Part shown: positions 45,886-54,754 of the stretch, in pieces | How the letters are laid out: each line of letters opens with the position of its first letter | Numbering within the stretch: the stretch's first letter is position 1 | Source of the DNA: JAYYPW01 sp036128855 | GTDB taxonomy: Bacteria; Pseudomonadota; Gammaproteobacteria; Comchoanobacterales; Comchoanobacteraceae | DNA length: 64,000 nt | Assembly: GCA_036128855.1 (NCBI GenBank) | Contig: JAYYPW010000003.1 | Span: 46,933-110,932 of the forward strand | Direction of reading: 5' to 3' | Translations under genes and position numbers: made by a program | The notes under the pieces: generated by a model | Told to the model about the DNA's origin: nothing | Database searches by the model: none | The model's input: the letters and a program-made list of their open reading frames with translations, nothing else

Positions 45886-46599
45886 TCATAAGCCACTGAT
45901 TTTAGAAGTTTCTCCTAGGCAGCTAAACTGTATTTTTGAGTCATGGTAATAGGTACGCATTCTTTGGTCTAGATGTTGGCTAGGTATGTTTTCGTGGAGA
46001 ACGTAGACACCAGCGATTGCTAAAAGCTCAGGATTAAAGGACAGGGTTATAATCTGAGCACACAAATCACCAGACGCACCTGCAATAGCCTTGCCATGTA
46101 GACCCCCAAACACATAAATGCTGCCATCTGCTATAACTTCAGCACCTTGGTTAACATCACCTCGAACTATAAGGTCTTTGTTTTTTGCATAAACTTGCAT
46201 GCTACGCCGAACCTTATTGGTTAGCATTGACTCTCTTGAATGTTGTACTTGTACGCTTGGTGTAGAGTGTTTGCAGTCTTTCAGCACAGGGATATTAAGT
46301 ATGTTGGCAACACTCTCCTGTTGGGATGATGGGTGAGAAATAGCAAGAAGCTTTGCTCCGGTTGACTCTATTGCAGCTTTGATTTCGTTCAACGCTTCTT
46401 GGCTTAGTGTGCCTTGGGTCTTCTGCAGGTCTAGAACCATGCTGGATTTTTGGAAGAGTTTAGGGGCTTTAGCAGCGGTATCACGAAACATTCTCTGAAA
46501 GAGCTCGTGGTCTAGATTCTTCATCCTAATAATAGTATGTAGAAGTGTCTGAGATGATTTTAAATCAAATGCGTCGTTGAGCAGCAATGTAGTTTCCAC
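45886..46599 (-). CDS. minC: Septum formation inhibitor MinC
   Basis: Inhibits FtsZ ring assembly away from midcell; 237 residues. The diverged N-terminal FtsZ-binding domain (about 1-115) contains the HPSSQQE-type segment. It is linked to a C-terminal beta-helix that dimerises and binds MinD: RGDVNQGAEVIADGSIYVFG (split RGDVNQGAEV and DGSIYVFG), GLHGKAIAGASGD and ITLSFNPELLAIAG. The gene heads a co-directional run ending with the leucine catabolism genes. Confidence 0.93.
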   Translation of the reverse strand: METTLLLNDAFDLKSSQTLLHTIIRMKNLDHELFQRMFRDTAAKAPKLFQKSSMVLDLQKTQGTLSQEALNEIKAAIESTGAKLLAISHPSSQQESVANILNIPVLKDCKHSTPSVQVQHSRESMLTNKVRRSMQVYAKNKDLIVRGDVNQGAEVIADGSIYVFGGLHGKAIAGASGDLCAQIITLSFNPELLAIAGVYVLHENIPSQHLDQRMRTYYHDSKIQFSCLGETSKISGL

Positions 46600-46735
46600 T
46601 TATATTTGGTAACATTTTAGTAATGCAACTTGAAAACATCAAGATAAAAGAATATTTATTTCAAATATCTTTATCTGCATTATCAAAAACACACGTTAAA
46701 ATCAGAGTATTATAGTTTAAAACCATTCGTATAGA

Positions 46736-46764
46736 TTGACAGCATACATAGCTTCCTATATGAT
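46736..46764 (+). promoter_or_regulatory. Promoter of tRNA-Ser (and possibly uvrY-uvrC-pgsA)
   Basis: TTGACA (46736-46741), 17-bp spacer, TATGAT (46759-46764), 33 bp before the tRNA. uvrY begins 17 bp after the tRNA, so read-through is plausible. Confidence 0.7.
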
Positions 46765-46797
46765 AACCCGAACATTTTTTACAAACTGTTAAAACCA

Positions 46798-46883
46798 GGA
46801 GAGATGGCTGAGCGGTCGAAAGCGGCGGTCTTGAAAACCGTTGAGGGTACCCCCCTCCCAGGGTTCGAATCCCTGTCTCTCCG
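46798..46883 (+). tRNA. tRNA-Ser (anticodon TGA)
   Basis: An 86-nt class II cloverleaf: acceptor GGAGAGA/TCTCTCC, anticodon loop CTTGAAA (TGA, decodes UCA), long variable arm GAGGGTACCCCCCTC, TTCGAAT T-loop and discriminator G. CCA is not encoded; TAA follows. Confidence 0.96.
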
Positions 46884-46900
46884 TAAAGTAGGAACGAAGC

Positions 46901-47584
46901 ATGATAAATAAATCAAACGCAAAGCACACTGTTCTAGTTGTAGACGATCACGAGCTAGTTCGTGCGGGTATTGTGAGCTTGTTAAGCAACTTAAGCGATA
47001 TCACGATAATCGATGAAGCTTCAACAGGTGAAGAAGCTATACAAAAAGCCCAGAAACATCAACCGAATATAATTCTAATGGATGTTAGGATGCCAGGTAT
47101 AGGTGGCCTCCAGGCAACTATCAATATCTTGAATAGGTGCCCTAATACCAAGATCATAGCTCTCACTGTTTGTAACGATGATTTATTTCCCACAAAACTC
47201 TTGCAGGCAGGGGCGCATGGCTACCTAACCAAGAACACTAGTAAAGAAGAGATTAGTCTTGCTATCTCGAATGTCTTGACTGGAAAAAGATACATAAGCC
47301 CTGAGATAGCAAGTAAGATCGCCTTTAAACACCTAACTGATCAAGGGTGCCCTCCATTTGAATCTCTTTCTGAAAGAGAGTTGCAAGTGACTATGATGAT
47401 CACTAGTGGACATAAAGTACAGCAAATATCTGAGGTGCTCTTTTTAAGTCCAAAGACGGTTAACAGTTATCGTTATAGGATTTTCGAAAAACTTAATGTC
47501 AAAAACGATGTTGAGCTCACTCGTCTTGCGATAAAGCACGGTATTGTCGAAGGAATTAGTAGTTTCGACGATCAAGAGCAATAA
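46901..47584 (+). CDS. uvrY: Two-component response regulator, UvrY/GacA/LetA family
   Basis: DNA-binding response regulator, 227 residues. The receiver domain has the acidic pair DD (about 15-16), phospho-acceptor aspartate at about 61 (ILMDVRMPG) and the later threonine and lysine positions (ALTV, LTKN). The C-terminal LuxR-type helix-turn-helix is LSERELQVTMMI to LSPKTVNSYRYRIFEKL. Its place directly before uvrC is the E. coli uvrY-uvrC arrangement. Orthologues (GacA, LetA) switch on small RNAs that titrate CsrA; in Legionella this controls the transmissive phase. The partner BarA/LetS-type kinase is not in the window. Confidence 0.92.
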   Translation: MINKSNAKHTVLVVDDHELVRAGIVSLLSNLSDITIIDEASTGEEAIQKAQKHQPNIILMDVRMPGIGGLQATINILNRCPNTKIIALTVCNDDLFPTKLLQAGAHGYLTKNTSKEEISLAISNVLTGKRYISPEIASKIAFKHLTDQGCPPFESLSERELQVTMMITSGHKVQQISEVLFLSPKTVNSYRYRIFEKLNVKNDVELTRLAIKHGIVEGISSFDDQEQ

Positions 47585-47651
47585 AAATACGTTTACCTAC
47601 ACAATGCTTAACTTGTGTGCTATACGTGATTAATATGTTGCCACAATAATT

Positions 47652-49439
47652 ATGTATCTCACCAAAGAAAATTTAAACCTTCTTACATCACAAGCCGGTA
47701 TCTATTTATTTCTAGATAAAGAAGAGCAGGTCTTGTATGTAGGTAAAGCAAAAAATTTGTCTAAGCGCGTGAAGTCCTATTTTAGGCCGACAGGACTCAA
47801 TACGAAAACACTCGCCATGGTGCAACACATCGCCTATATTAAAACCGTGTGTACGAATTCAGAACATGCTGCGCTAGTATTAGAAAATCAATTAATTAAA
47901 AAACATAAGCCAAAGTACAACATATGTCTCAAAGACGATAAAACCTATCCATTTATATACCTTACGAAAGATAAATTTCCAAAGATTGGCACAAGCCGGG
48001 GACGTAAAAGAAAAAATGTTGAGTATTTTGGGCCATATACAAATGTTGGTAGAGTAAGACAAACACTTGATGTTGCACAGAAAATATTCCGTGTTCGCAC
48101 ATGTCGTGATGCTAATTTTGTGAATCGCTCTAGAGCCTGTTTGCTCTATCAAATAGGTAGGTGTACAGGTCCTTGTGTCGGACATGTTAATGTAGAGGAT
48201 TATAGTGCTCAAGTGCAAGATTTGAGGAATTTCTTAAAGGGCAATCATACTGAGTTGATTGAAAGCTTTATTGAGAAAATGCAAGCAGCATCTATAAAGT
48301 TAGATTACGAGAAAGCAGCGAAATATAGAGATTGTATAGCAAATATTCAAAACCTTGCGCAACAAGAGGCACATAATCCTCAGCATAAAAGTTTAGATAT
48401 AATAATAGCTGTTGAAGAGTTAGAGCGAGTACATTTTCAAATAACTTGGATCAGAGAGAGTAAGATAGCAGATTCAAAAGACTTTTGTTTCAAAGATGCT
48501 ATAGGGTCGCTGCATGAAAAAAGCCTCTCTTTTCTACAGCAGTACTATACTCAAGAGCTAGTTCCCTATGACTATCCTATAAAAATTCTATGTCCGAGTT
48601 TAGATAAAGAGATTAGTTTAAGTGTATCAGAAGATTGTGTTTTACCGGTACATAACAAAGCTAAATCCGTCAGCGAGAAGTCGTGGGCTGGTGTAGCCAA
48701 GGCAAACGCGATCGCATTTATGCAACATGCGCAACTAGAAACTCAAAAATACGCACTGGCTTTTTCCAATTTAGCCAAGATTTTTGGTGAAGCGGAGTGG
48801 GAAAGAATTGAGTGCATTGATATAAGTCACACACAAGGACACCAGACTTATGCGTCTTGTGTTGTTTTTTCACCACAAGGAAAAGAAACTCAGGCGTATC
48901 GTGTATATAAGCTATCAACGAAAAACGATGATTACGAATCGATGCGTGAAACAATTACCCGAAGATTTAAGAAAAATCAGACGCCGGATCTACTCCTTAT
49001 TGATGGAGGAAAAGGTCAATTGCATGCTGTACAAAAAACGCTATACGATATCGGTTTGCCAGGTGTCAGCTTGCTAGCAATAACCAAAGATAGCACAAGA
49101 AAAAATGGCCTAGAGCATTACTATACTTGGACAGAAGAGGGTCTGGATCAGGAGGTTTTTCCTAATAATCATGCTAGGCGTGTATTAGAGAATATTCGAG
49201 ATGAAGCACATAGGTTTGCCATAACTCATCATAGAAAAGCCCGAGCAAAAGTGGCATTGCAAGACAGTTTAATAGATATAGAAGGTATTGGTGAAAAAAA
49301 GCATGCGTTATTACTTAAGCATTTTGGCGGAGTAAAACAATTGCAAAAAGCGACACTAAATCAGATAATGCATGTACCAGGATTTTCCCACAAGCTTGCA
49401 AAACAGGTATATGAAAACATACGTACTAAAAGTACCTAG
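47652..49439 (+). CDS. uvrC: Excinuclease ABC subunit C
   Basis: Nuclease of nucleotide excision repair that makes both incisions; 595 residues. The N-terminal GIY-YIG domain starts AGIYLFLDKEEQVLYVGKAKN (AGIYLFLD and LYVGKAKN). A cysteine-containing RTCRDANF to RCTGPCVG segment (an Fe-S site in the family), a UVR domain (about 200-235), an RNase H-like endonuclease half with ECIDISHTQG and LLIDGGKGQL, and a tandem helix-hairpin-helix tail (IEGIGEKKHALLLKHFGG, split IEGIGEKK and LLKHFGG) follow. Full length, all catalytic regions intact. Confidence 0.97.
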   Translation: MYLTKENLNLLTSQAGIYLFLDKEEQVLYVGKAKNLSKRVKSYFRPTGLNTKTLAMVQHIAYIKTVCTNSEHAALVLENQLIKKHKPKYNICLKDDKTYPFIYLTKDKFPKIGTSRGRKRKNVEYFGPYTNVGRVRQTLDVAQKIFRVRTCRDANFVNRSRACLLYQIGRCTGPCVGHVNVEDYSAQVQDLRNFLKGNHTELIESFIEKMQAASIKLDYEKAAKYRDCIANIQNLAQQEAHNPQHKSLDIIIAVEELERVHFQITWIRESKIADSKDFCFKDAIGSLHEKSLSFLQQYYTQELVPYDYPIKILCPSLDKEISLSVSEDCVLPVHNKAKSVSEKSWAGVAKANAIAFMQHAQLETQKYALAFSNLAKIFGEAEWERIECIDISHTQGHQTYASCVVFSPQGKETQAYRVYKLSTKNDDYESMRETITRRFKKNQTPDLLLIDGGKGQLHAVQKTLYDIGLPGVSLLAITKDSTRKNGLEHYYTWTEEGLDQEVFPNNHARRVLENIRDEAHRFAITHHRKARAKVALQDSLIDIEGIGEKKHALLLKHFGGVKQLQKATLNQIMHVPGFSHKLAKQVYENIRTKST

Positions 49440-49469
49440 AGAAGGTATGCAAAACCAGGTTGTCTATAT

Positions 49470-49997
49470 ATGAAATCAGCTGCTCAGAATCTACCAAACA
49501 TTTTGACTTGGCTTAGAATATTTGCTGTGCCATTTTTTCTATGGGCATGTATACATAAAAGCCAGTTTGCTGTGGTGATATTTATCATGTGTGCAATAAC
49601 GGATGGCATTGATGGTTGGTTGGCGAGGCAGTTAAAAGCGCAATCAGTATTCGGTGCTTATCTTGACCCTATTGCCGATAAGCTACTCTGTAACACGGCA
49701 TTACTATGGATAGTATACGAATCAAAGAATTTATGGATATTGTCATGTGTGTGTATTCTAGTTTTTCGTGATGTTATTATAAGCTATATACGCAGTAATT
49801 TTCGGGATGTTCCTGTGTCAAAACTAGCCAAGCTCAAGTCGGTAATACTTTTTTTTGCGATAGTGTGCTTACTACAGGCAATTGTTTGGCATTCTGTACT
49901 TGTATATCAATTGGGTTTTATGTTATTATTTGTCTCTACATGCTTGTCGCTATGGACATTTGTTTCTTATACTTCAAGTAATATAGATAACCATTGA
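49470..49997 (+). CDS. pgsA: CDP-diacylglycerol-glycerol-3-phosphate 3-phosphatidyltransferase
   Basis: Makes phosphatidylglycerophosphate, the precursor of phosphatidylglycerol and cardiolipin. The 175 residues have four to five helices and the CDP-alcohol phosphotransferase motif DGIDGWLARQ...GAYLDPIADKL, with all aspartates present (D-x2-D-G-x2-A-R-x8-G-x3-D-x3-D). NLPNILTWLRI at the N-terminus is the family opening. It follows uvrC by 30 bp and precedes three tRNA genes, the same order as in E. coli. Confidence 0.95.
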   Translation: MKSAAQNLPNILTWLRIFAVPFFLWACIHKSQFAVVIFIMCAITDGIDGWLARQLKAQSVFGAYLDPIADKLLCNTALLWIVYESKNLWILSCVCILVFRDVIISYIRSNFRDVPVSKLAKLKSVILFFAIVCLLQAIVWHSVLVYQLGFMLLFVSTCLSLWTFVSYTSSNIDNH

Positions 49998-50001
49998 CCC
50001 T

Positions 50002-50073
50002 GCGGGAATAGCTCAGCGGTAGAGCACAACCTTGCCAAGGTTGGGGTCGCGAGTTCGAACCTCGTTTCCCGCT
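50002..50073 (+). tRNA. tRNA-Gly (anticodon GCC)
   Basis: A 72-nt cloverleaf, acceptor GCGGGAA/TTCCCGC, anticodon loop TTGCCAA (GCC), T-loop TTCGAAC, discriminator T. Very close to E. coli glyW, which occupies the same position after pgsA. CCA not encoded. Confidence 0.97.
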
Positions 50074-50128
50074 TAAATACAGGTTTTTGTATCGTGGCTG
50101 CAAAAAACATTCCTCAATACAAATCTAC

Positions 50129-50199
50129 GGCTGGGTGGCAGAGTGGCTATGCAGCGGCCTGCAAAGCCGTGTACGCCGGTTCGATTCCGGCCTCAGCCT
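50129..50199 (+). tRNA. tRNA-Cys (anticodon GCA)
   Basis: A 71-nt cloverleaf, acceptor GGCTGGG/CTCAGCC (one G-U), anticodon loop CTGCAAA (GCA), T-loop TTCGATT, discriminator T, as required for CysRS. Position matches E. coli cysT. CCA not encoded. Confidence 0.96.
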
Positions 50200-50217
50200 T
50201 ATTTACGAGTTGGTTAT

Positions 50218-50303
50218 GCCCGGGTGGCGAAATTGGTAGACGCAAGGGACTTAAAATCCCTCGGATGGTGACATCCGTGCCGGTTCGACTCCGGCCCCGG
50301 GCA
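50218..50303 (+). tRNA. tRNA-Leu (anticodon TAA)
   Basis: An 86-nt class II cloverleaf, acceptor GCCCGGG/CCCGGGC, anticodon loop CTTAAAA (TAA, decodes UUA), long variable arm CGGATGGTGACATCCG, T-loop TTCGACT, discriminator A. Position matches E. coli leuZ. CCA not encoded; the lolF-type gene starts 5 bp later. Confidence 0.97.
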
Positions 50304-50308
50304 AATTA

Positions 50309-51538
50309 ATGATTGAATCATACGCATTGCTTATAGCTAGCCGCTTTATTGGCTCAAGACACCATACAGCATTCACAAAACTCACACAAAGATTAGCAGT
50401 TATTGGTATAAGTTTGGGGGTGGCCATTTTAATTATAATTACCTCTATTTTCAATGGTGTGGAGGAAAAAATTCACGAACATATTAGTCAGATGAAGACC
50501 CACATTATTGCGAAACCGTTATTGCATGTCTGGCCTAACTGGCAGAAACAGGTAGAAGCATTATCAAAAGAGCAAAAAGTGGTTTCTGTTTTACCACAGA
50601 CGAGAGTCTACGCTGTGATTCAGAATGGCGGAGAGATGTTACCGATTATGCTATATGCATCACCTAGTGCTTACAGGCCTAAATGGTTACCTAAAGAGTC
50701 TGATGATGTAGAAGGGCCTGACTTAATTCCACAGGCATGGATACATGAAAGCCTTAAGTATGGACTATATCTAGAAGTGGGCGATAAGTTTAGTTTGATT
50801 ACGGCTAAACAGGCGAAGAGCCAGCTCAAACCAGTAAACATTCGTGTTGAAGTATCTGGTTTTTTTGATCAGAGCAATCTATTAGAGCCGTTAAATAATA
50901 CTATCTATATGAGACTTAGTGATTTAAATACGAGTCTAGATTTACCTGAAGATACAATTTCTGAGATTGCGATAACCACTACAGATATATTTTATGCTCC
51001 AATGGTAGCACGTGAGCTGAACAGAAAGTATCCAGATTTGATATTTGAAGACTGGACAGGTAATGCTAAAACCTTTTTAGAGTCACTACAAATTCAGAAA
51101 AAAATGATGATTATCGTATTATCGCTTGTTACATGTATTGCATCGTTTAACTTAGTCACGGGTCTTGTGATATTAGTGATGGATAAAAGTAAAGAAATAG
51201 CTGTATTACAAACGATGGGGGTGAGTAAACGCGTTTTATTTAGAATTTTTGTATTACAAGGCATCACTATTGCAACTATAGGGGCGTTAATAGGTATATC
51301 AATTGGTTTGCCCATTGCGTACAATCTCACCAGCCTAGTAGATTGGTTTGAAAATGTCACCCAGATTAAATTATTTTCTGAACAGGTATTTATGTTGAGC
51401 TATCTACCTACGAAAGTGGTTTGGACGGATCTTTTAGCGATAGGATTTTTTACAGAAGTCTTAGCTTTTCTTGCTGCACTTTACCCTGCGAGACAAGCAC
51501 TAAAAATTCAACCTGCCAAGACACTACGCCATGAATAA
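50309..51538 (+). CDS. Lipoprotein-releasing ABC transporter permease, LolC/LolE (LolF) type
   Basis: Permease that extracts outer-membrane lipoproteins from the inner membrane and hands them to LolA; 409 residues. One N-terminal helix (about 28-50) follows a SRFIGSRHHTAFTKL segment typical of LolC/E, then a periplasmic domain (about 52-265) and three C-terminal helices with FNLVTGLVILVMDKSKEIAVLQTMGVS (FNLVTGLVILV, KEIAVLQTMG). The end carries ALYPARQALKIQPAKTLR (ALYPARQALKIQP). Only one permease gene is present with lolD, which suggests a LolFD-type homodimeric system; a second permease gene elsewhere is not excluded. It overlaps lolD by 8 bp. Confidence 0.9.
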   Translation: MIESYALLIASRFIGSRHHTAFTKLTQRLAVIGISLGVAILIIITSIFNGVEEKIHEHISQMKTHIIAKPLLHVWPNWQKQVEALSKEQKVVSVLPQTRVYAVIQNGGEMLPIMLYASPSAYRPKWLPKESDDVEGPDLIPQAWIHESLKYGLYLEVGDKFSLITAKQAKSQLKPVNIRVEVSGFFDQSNLLEPLNNTIYMRLSDLNTSLDLPEDTISEIAITTTDIFYAPMVARELNRKYPDLIFEDWTGNAKTFLESLQIQKKMMIIVLSLVTCIASFNLVTGLVILVMDKSKEIAVLQTMGVSKRVLFRIFVLQGITIATIGALIGISIGLPIAYNLTSLVDWFENVTQIKLFSEQVFMLSYLPTKVVWTDLLAIGFFTEVLAFLAALYPARQALKIQPAKTLRHE

Positions 51539-52208
51539 AAAGATTCTTCTACAAACAGATAACCTATGTTTTAAAAACAAGAATGAGCAACATTGGTTAT
51601 TAGAAAAAATAGCATTTTTGGTGAAGTCAGGTGAAGTACATGGAATTACCGGTAAATCTGGCACTGGTAAGACAACATTATTAAATCTTTTAGGGGGTTT
51701 AGAGGTAGCTCAGCTCGGAGAAATAGAACTTTGTAAACAAAAAATACACACATTATCAGATGATGCTTTATCTAGATTAAGACAAGAAAAGTTAGGCTTT
51801 ATTTTTCAAGCACCTAATTTACTCCCTGATTTTAGCACCACAGAAAATATCGCCCTTAGTTTGATTATTAAAGGCCATACTTATACGTATGCTATTGAAA
51901 AATCCGTTCATATAATGAAGGATCTTGATATTTATCAACTACATAATCAATCTGTACTGTCACTATCTGGTGGTGAAAAACAACGCGTAAATATAGCTAG
52001 GGCTATTATACATAAGCCAGAAATTATATTTGCTGATGAACCAACTGGCTGCTTGGATCAGGAGAATGCAGAGATTGTACAGAACATGTTATTCAGTCTT
52101 AGCCAAACCCAAGGAACTGCGTTAGTTATCGTATCACACGATAAGCAATTTATTAGTAAAACAGAGTATGCCTGGGAGTTAAAAGCGGGTGGCTTACACA
52201 GTATATAA
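51531..52208 (+). CDS. lolD: Lipoprotein-releasing system ATP-binding protein LolD
   Basis: ABC ATPase partner of the LolC/E-type permease, 225 residues. Walker A GKSGTGKTTLLNLL, Q-loop FIFQAPNLLPDF, signature LSGGEKQRVNIARAI, Walker B IIFADEPTGCLD and VIVSHD are intact. The LLPDFSTTENIAL segment is typical of LolD. The 8-bp overlap (ATGAATAA) with the permease gene indicates coupled translation. Confidence 0.94.
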   Translation: MNKKILLQTDNLCFKNKNEQHWLLEKIAFLVKSGEVHGITGKSGTGKTTLLNLLGGLEVAQLGEIELCKQKIHTLSDDALSRLRQEKLGFIFQAPNLLPDFSTTENIALSLIIKGHTYTYAIEKSVHIMKDLDIYQLHNQSVLSLSGGEKQRVNIARAIIHKPEIIFADEPTGCLDQENAEIVQNMLFSLSQTQGTALVIVSHDKQFISKTEYAWELKAGGLHSI

Positions 52209-52211
52209 TGT

Positions 52212-53465
52212 CTATAGCTTGCCATTGTCATATAGATACTGTGCATAAGCGGATACAGCTGTAGATTGAATAATCAAGGTAAATGCTACAACTGAGAATG
52301 TCATCGCAAATATAATCTCATGGCCGGGTATAGAGTTAGGTATAGATAGCGCAAGCGCTAGAGATAAACCACCTTTCAATCCACTAAGAGATACCACAGA
52401 GATGAGGTTTTTATATTGACTACGCCAGAAAAGTATATATTTGATTGGTAGATACACAGATATAACACGTGTAAAACAGGTGATTAGAACAGATGTAATA
52501 AGAAGATCAGAAATACTATGCAGTGTCATTACTCTAAATACCAATGTCCCAGTCAAGAAGAATATAATCGTATTCAAAAGGTCATCAACCACGTCCCAGA
52601 AGTTTAAGAGTGTACGGTACCTGGCATGAGAAAAATCTGCGAGTTGATAACTCGTGGTTAAACCAGCACTAACACAGGCTAATGGTACTGATACATCCAG
52701 GGCGGTCCCAACCAAATAAACAAGATTGACAAGGCTAAGAGACCAATAAATATCAAGCTTTGGCGAGTAATCTCTATGCAAGGTTTTTTGTATGAGCTGG
52801 GCCCAAGTGAAAGAAGTTAGAAATCCTATAAGTAAACCACCGATAGCTTCTCGAAAAAATAGGCTTGAGAGATTAATGACGTTTAATGTTTCAGCACTTG
52901 CCATATGTAAAAATGTGGTGAAAAAAACAATACCAATTCCGTCGTTCAATAGAGATTCGCCAGCAATCTTTGTTTCAATGGAGTGAGGAAGCTTAACATT
53001 TTTTAGCAGTGCAATTACTGCAATAGGATCAGTTGGCGATACACAAGCAGCGAAGAGCATACACGCAATAGGGGATAAAGGGTAGCCTAGATAAGAAGAA
53101 GCAGAAAAAAGTAATAAAGCTGTGAGAAAAGTCGCTAGTGCTGTGGTAATTATTGCAAGAGTTAATATTTCCGGTAACTTTTCAAAAAAAAGTTTTATTT
53201 TAATGTGTAGTGCTCCGGCAAAAAGGAGATAACTGAGAAACCCATGGATTAAAATACCTTCATAATCAAGAGAGGCTTCTAGTTGTGTCATAGAGTCTAA
53301 AAAGGTTCGATCACCCATCACTTCTGATACAAGATAACAAATACCGTATATAAGAATACCTTTTATAAATAGGAAACGGCTATTTACAAAATCCAACTTA
53401 TAGGAGGTAAATGCCAGAGACGTCGTTAAAAATATAATAATTGATATAAAAATGTAGGTATTCAT
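52212..53465 (-). CDS. Na+/H+ antiporter of the CPA1 (NhaP) family
   Basis: Inner-membrane cation/proton antiporter, 417 residues and about twelve helices. The ion-binding region reads SPTDPIAVIALL, and AGESLLNDGIGIVFF carries the conserved ND pair of electroneutral CPA1 members. SLSGLKGGLSLALALS is also characteristic. There is no long cytoplasmic C-terminal regulatory domain. It is divergent from nhaA, with 125 bp between the two starts. Both would help pH and sodium control. Substrate preference (sodium or potassium) is not determinable. Confidence 0.9.
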   Translation of the reverse strand: MNTYIFISIIIFLTTSLAFTSYKLDFVNSRFLFIKGILIYGICYLVSEVMGDRTFLDSMTQLEASLDYEGILIHGFLSYLLFAGALHIKIKLFFEKLPEILTLAIITTALATFLTALLLFSASSYLGYPLSPIACMLFAACVSPTDPIAVIALLKNVKLPHSIETKIAGESLLNDGIGIVFFTTFLHMASAETLNVINLSSLFFREAIGGLLIGFLTSFTWAQLIQKTLHRDYSPKLDIYWSLSLVNLVYLVGTALDVSVPLACVSAGLTTSYQLADFSHARYRTLLNFWDVVDDLLNTIIFFLTGTLVFRVMTLHSISDLLITSVLITCFTRVISVYLPIKYILFWRSQYKNLISVVSLSGLKGGLSLALALSIPNSIPGHEIIFAMTFSVVAFTLIIQSTAVSAYAQYLYDNGKL

Positions 53466-53537
53466 GGTGTAATTCTAACATTCCCACATAACATACACAA
53501 TAAAAACACACACCTATAAACAAGTATGTCTCCATGC

Positions 53538-53566
53538 TTGTACCATATAGATTTCTAGATTATGAT
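53538..53566 (+). promoter_or_regulatory. Candidate promoter of nhaA-bcp
   Basis: TTGTAC (53538-53543), 17-bp spacer, TATGAT (53561-53566), 24 bp before the nhaA ATG. Confidence 0.5.
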
Positions 53567-53590
53567 AAATAATCTAAATTCTACACCACT

Positions 53591-54754
53591 ATGCATTCCT
53601 GGATTTATACACTTCATCGCGAACAAAGACTCACAGGAGTATTATTAATCATAGCAACGCTTGTTGCGCTTACGTTGGATAATACACAGGCTGCACATTT
53701 TTATAACGAGATTTTGCATACTCCTGTACCAATTTTAACTTGGAATTTCCATCAGATTATAAACGAAGGGCTGATGGTTATATTTTTCTTTTATATTGGC
53801 CTTGAAATCAAGCATGAGATGATAGCCGGAGATTTACAGCATACAGAAGATATTCTACTTCCTTTAATTGCAGCACTTGGCGGTATTATCGCTCCTGCTG
53901 CTATATACTACACTATCAACCTACCATATCCTAATCTACTCAGTGGTTGGGCTATACCTACTGCCACAGATATAGCTTTTGCGATTGGTTTACTTGCAGC
54001 AGTGAGTAGTAAAGTTCCGAAAAAGCTGAAAATACTACTAGTAAGTATTGCAATCTTCGATGACTTATTTGCGATATTAGTTATTGCATTATTTTATAGT
54101 CAATCTATCGACATCACGACTCTGTCGTTGTCATTAGCTGGAATACTGGTAATTATTTCCATGGCCAATAGTGGTCTTTCTAGATTATTATTCTACGTTT
54201 TACCAGCAATATTTATCTGGTATACAGTGCTACAATCAGGTATACACACTACCGTTAGCGGGTTTCTAATCGCGATAGCACTGCCACTGATTCAGAAAGA
54301 TTCAGGCAGCTCTAACATGCTTATCCTACACGATAAAATGAAACCTTGGGTAGAATATGGGATATTACCCATATTTGCATTTGCTAATGCGGGGGTGCAT
54401 GTGCTTGATTTTCATTTGTCTGATTTATACAACACAGTTACCACAGGTATTTTCTACGGTCTATATTTTGGTAAGCCTATAGGTATAGGCACAGCTATAG
54501 GTATATTTATGTTAGCAAAGCCAACATTATTGAAAAAAGTAAGCTTTATAGAGTTATTAGGTATGTCATTTTTTTGTGGTATTGGCTTTACTATGAGTCT
54601 TTTCATAGGTGGCTTAGCATTCGTTGATCACAGTGATTATATTAGATGGGTTAAAGTCGGCGTTTTACTCGCATCTGTGCTCGCTGGGATAACAGGATAT
54701 ATTATTCTTTACATTAAATATCGATTGGAAAACCAAGGAGCAAAAAATGCGTGA
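53591..54754 (+). CDS. nhaA: Na+/H+ antiporter NhaA
   Basis: Electrogenic antiporter exchanging two protons for one sodium; 387 residues. The ion-binding aspartate pair occurs in SIAIFDDLFAILVIALFY (IFDDLFAI), matching D163/D164 of E. coli. IPTATDIAFAIG carries the unwound-helix TDIAF segment, and FFFYIGLEIKHEM is the usual helix 2 end. FANAGVHV and SFFCGIGFTMSLFIGGLAF (CGIGFTMSLFIG) complete the family signatures. It overlaps the bcp gene by 8 bp. Confidence 0.96.
   Translation: MHSWIYTLHREQRLTGVLLIIATLVALTLDNTQAAHFYNEILHTPVPILTWNFHQIINEGLMVIFFFYIGLEIKHEMIAGDLQHTEDILLPLIAALGGIIAPAAIYYTINLPYPNLLSGWAIPTATDIAFAIGLLAAVSSKVPKKLKILLVSIAIFDDLFAILVIALFYSQSIDITTLSLSLAGILVIISMANSGLSRLLFYVLPAIFIWYTVLQSGIHTTVSGFLIAIALPLIQKDSGSSNMLILHDKMKPWVEYGILPIFAFANAGVHVLDFHLSDLYNTVTTGIFYGLYFGKPIGIGTAIGIFMLAKPTLLKKVSFIELLGMSFFCGIGFTMSLFIGGLAFVDHSDYIRWVKVGVLLASVLAGITGYIILYIKYRLENQGAKNA

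Noticed and set aside
47892..48218. 108-codon frame antisense to uvrC
   Set aside because: It lies wholly inside the conserved GIY-YIG and cysteine region of uvrC.
50094..50309. Plus-strand frame of 71 codons after pgsA
   Set aside because: It covers tRNA-Cys and tRNA-Leu(TAA); the cloverleafs explain the sequence.
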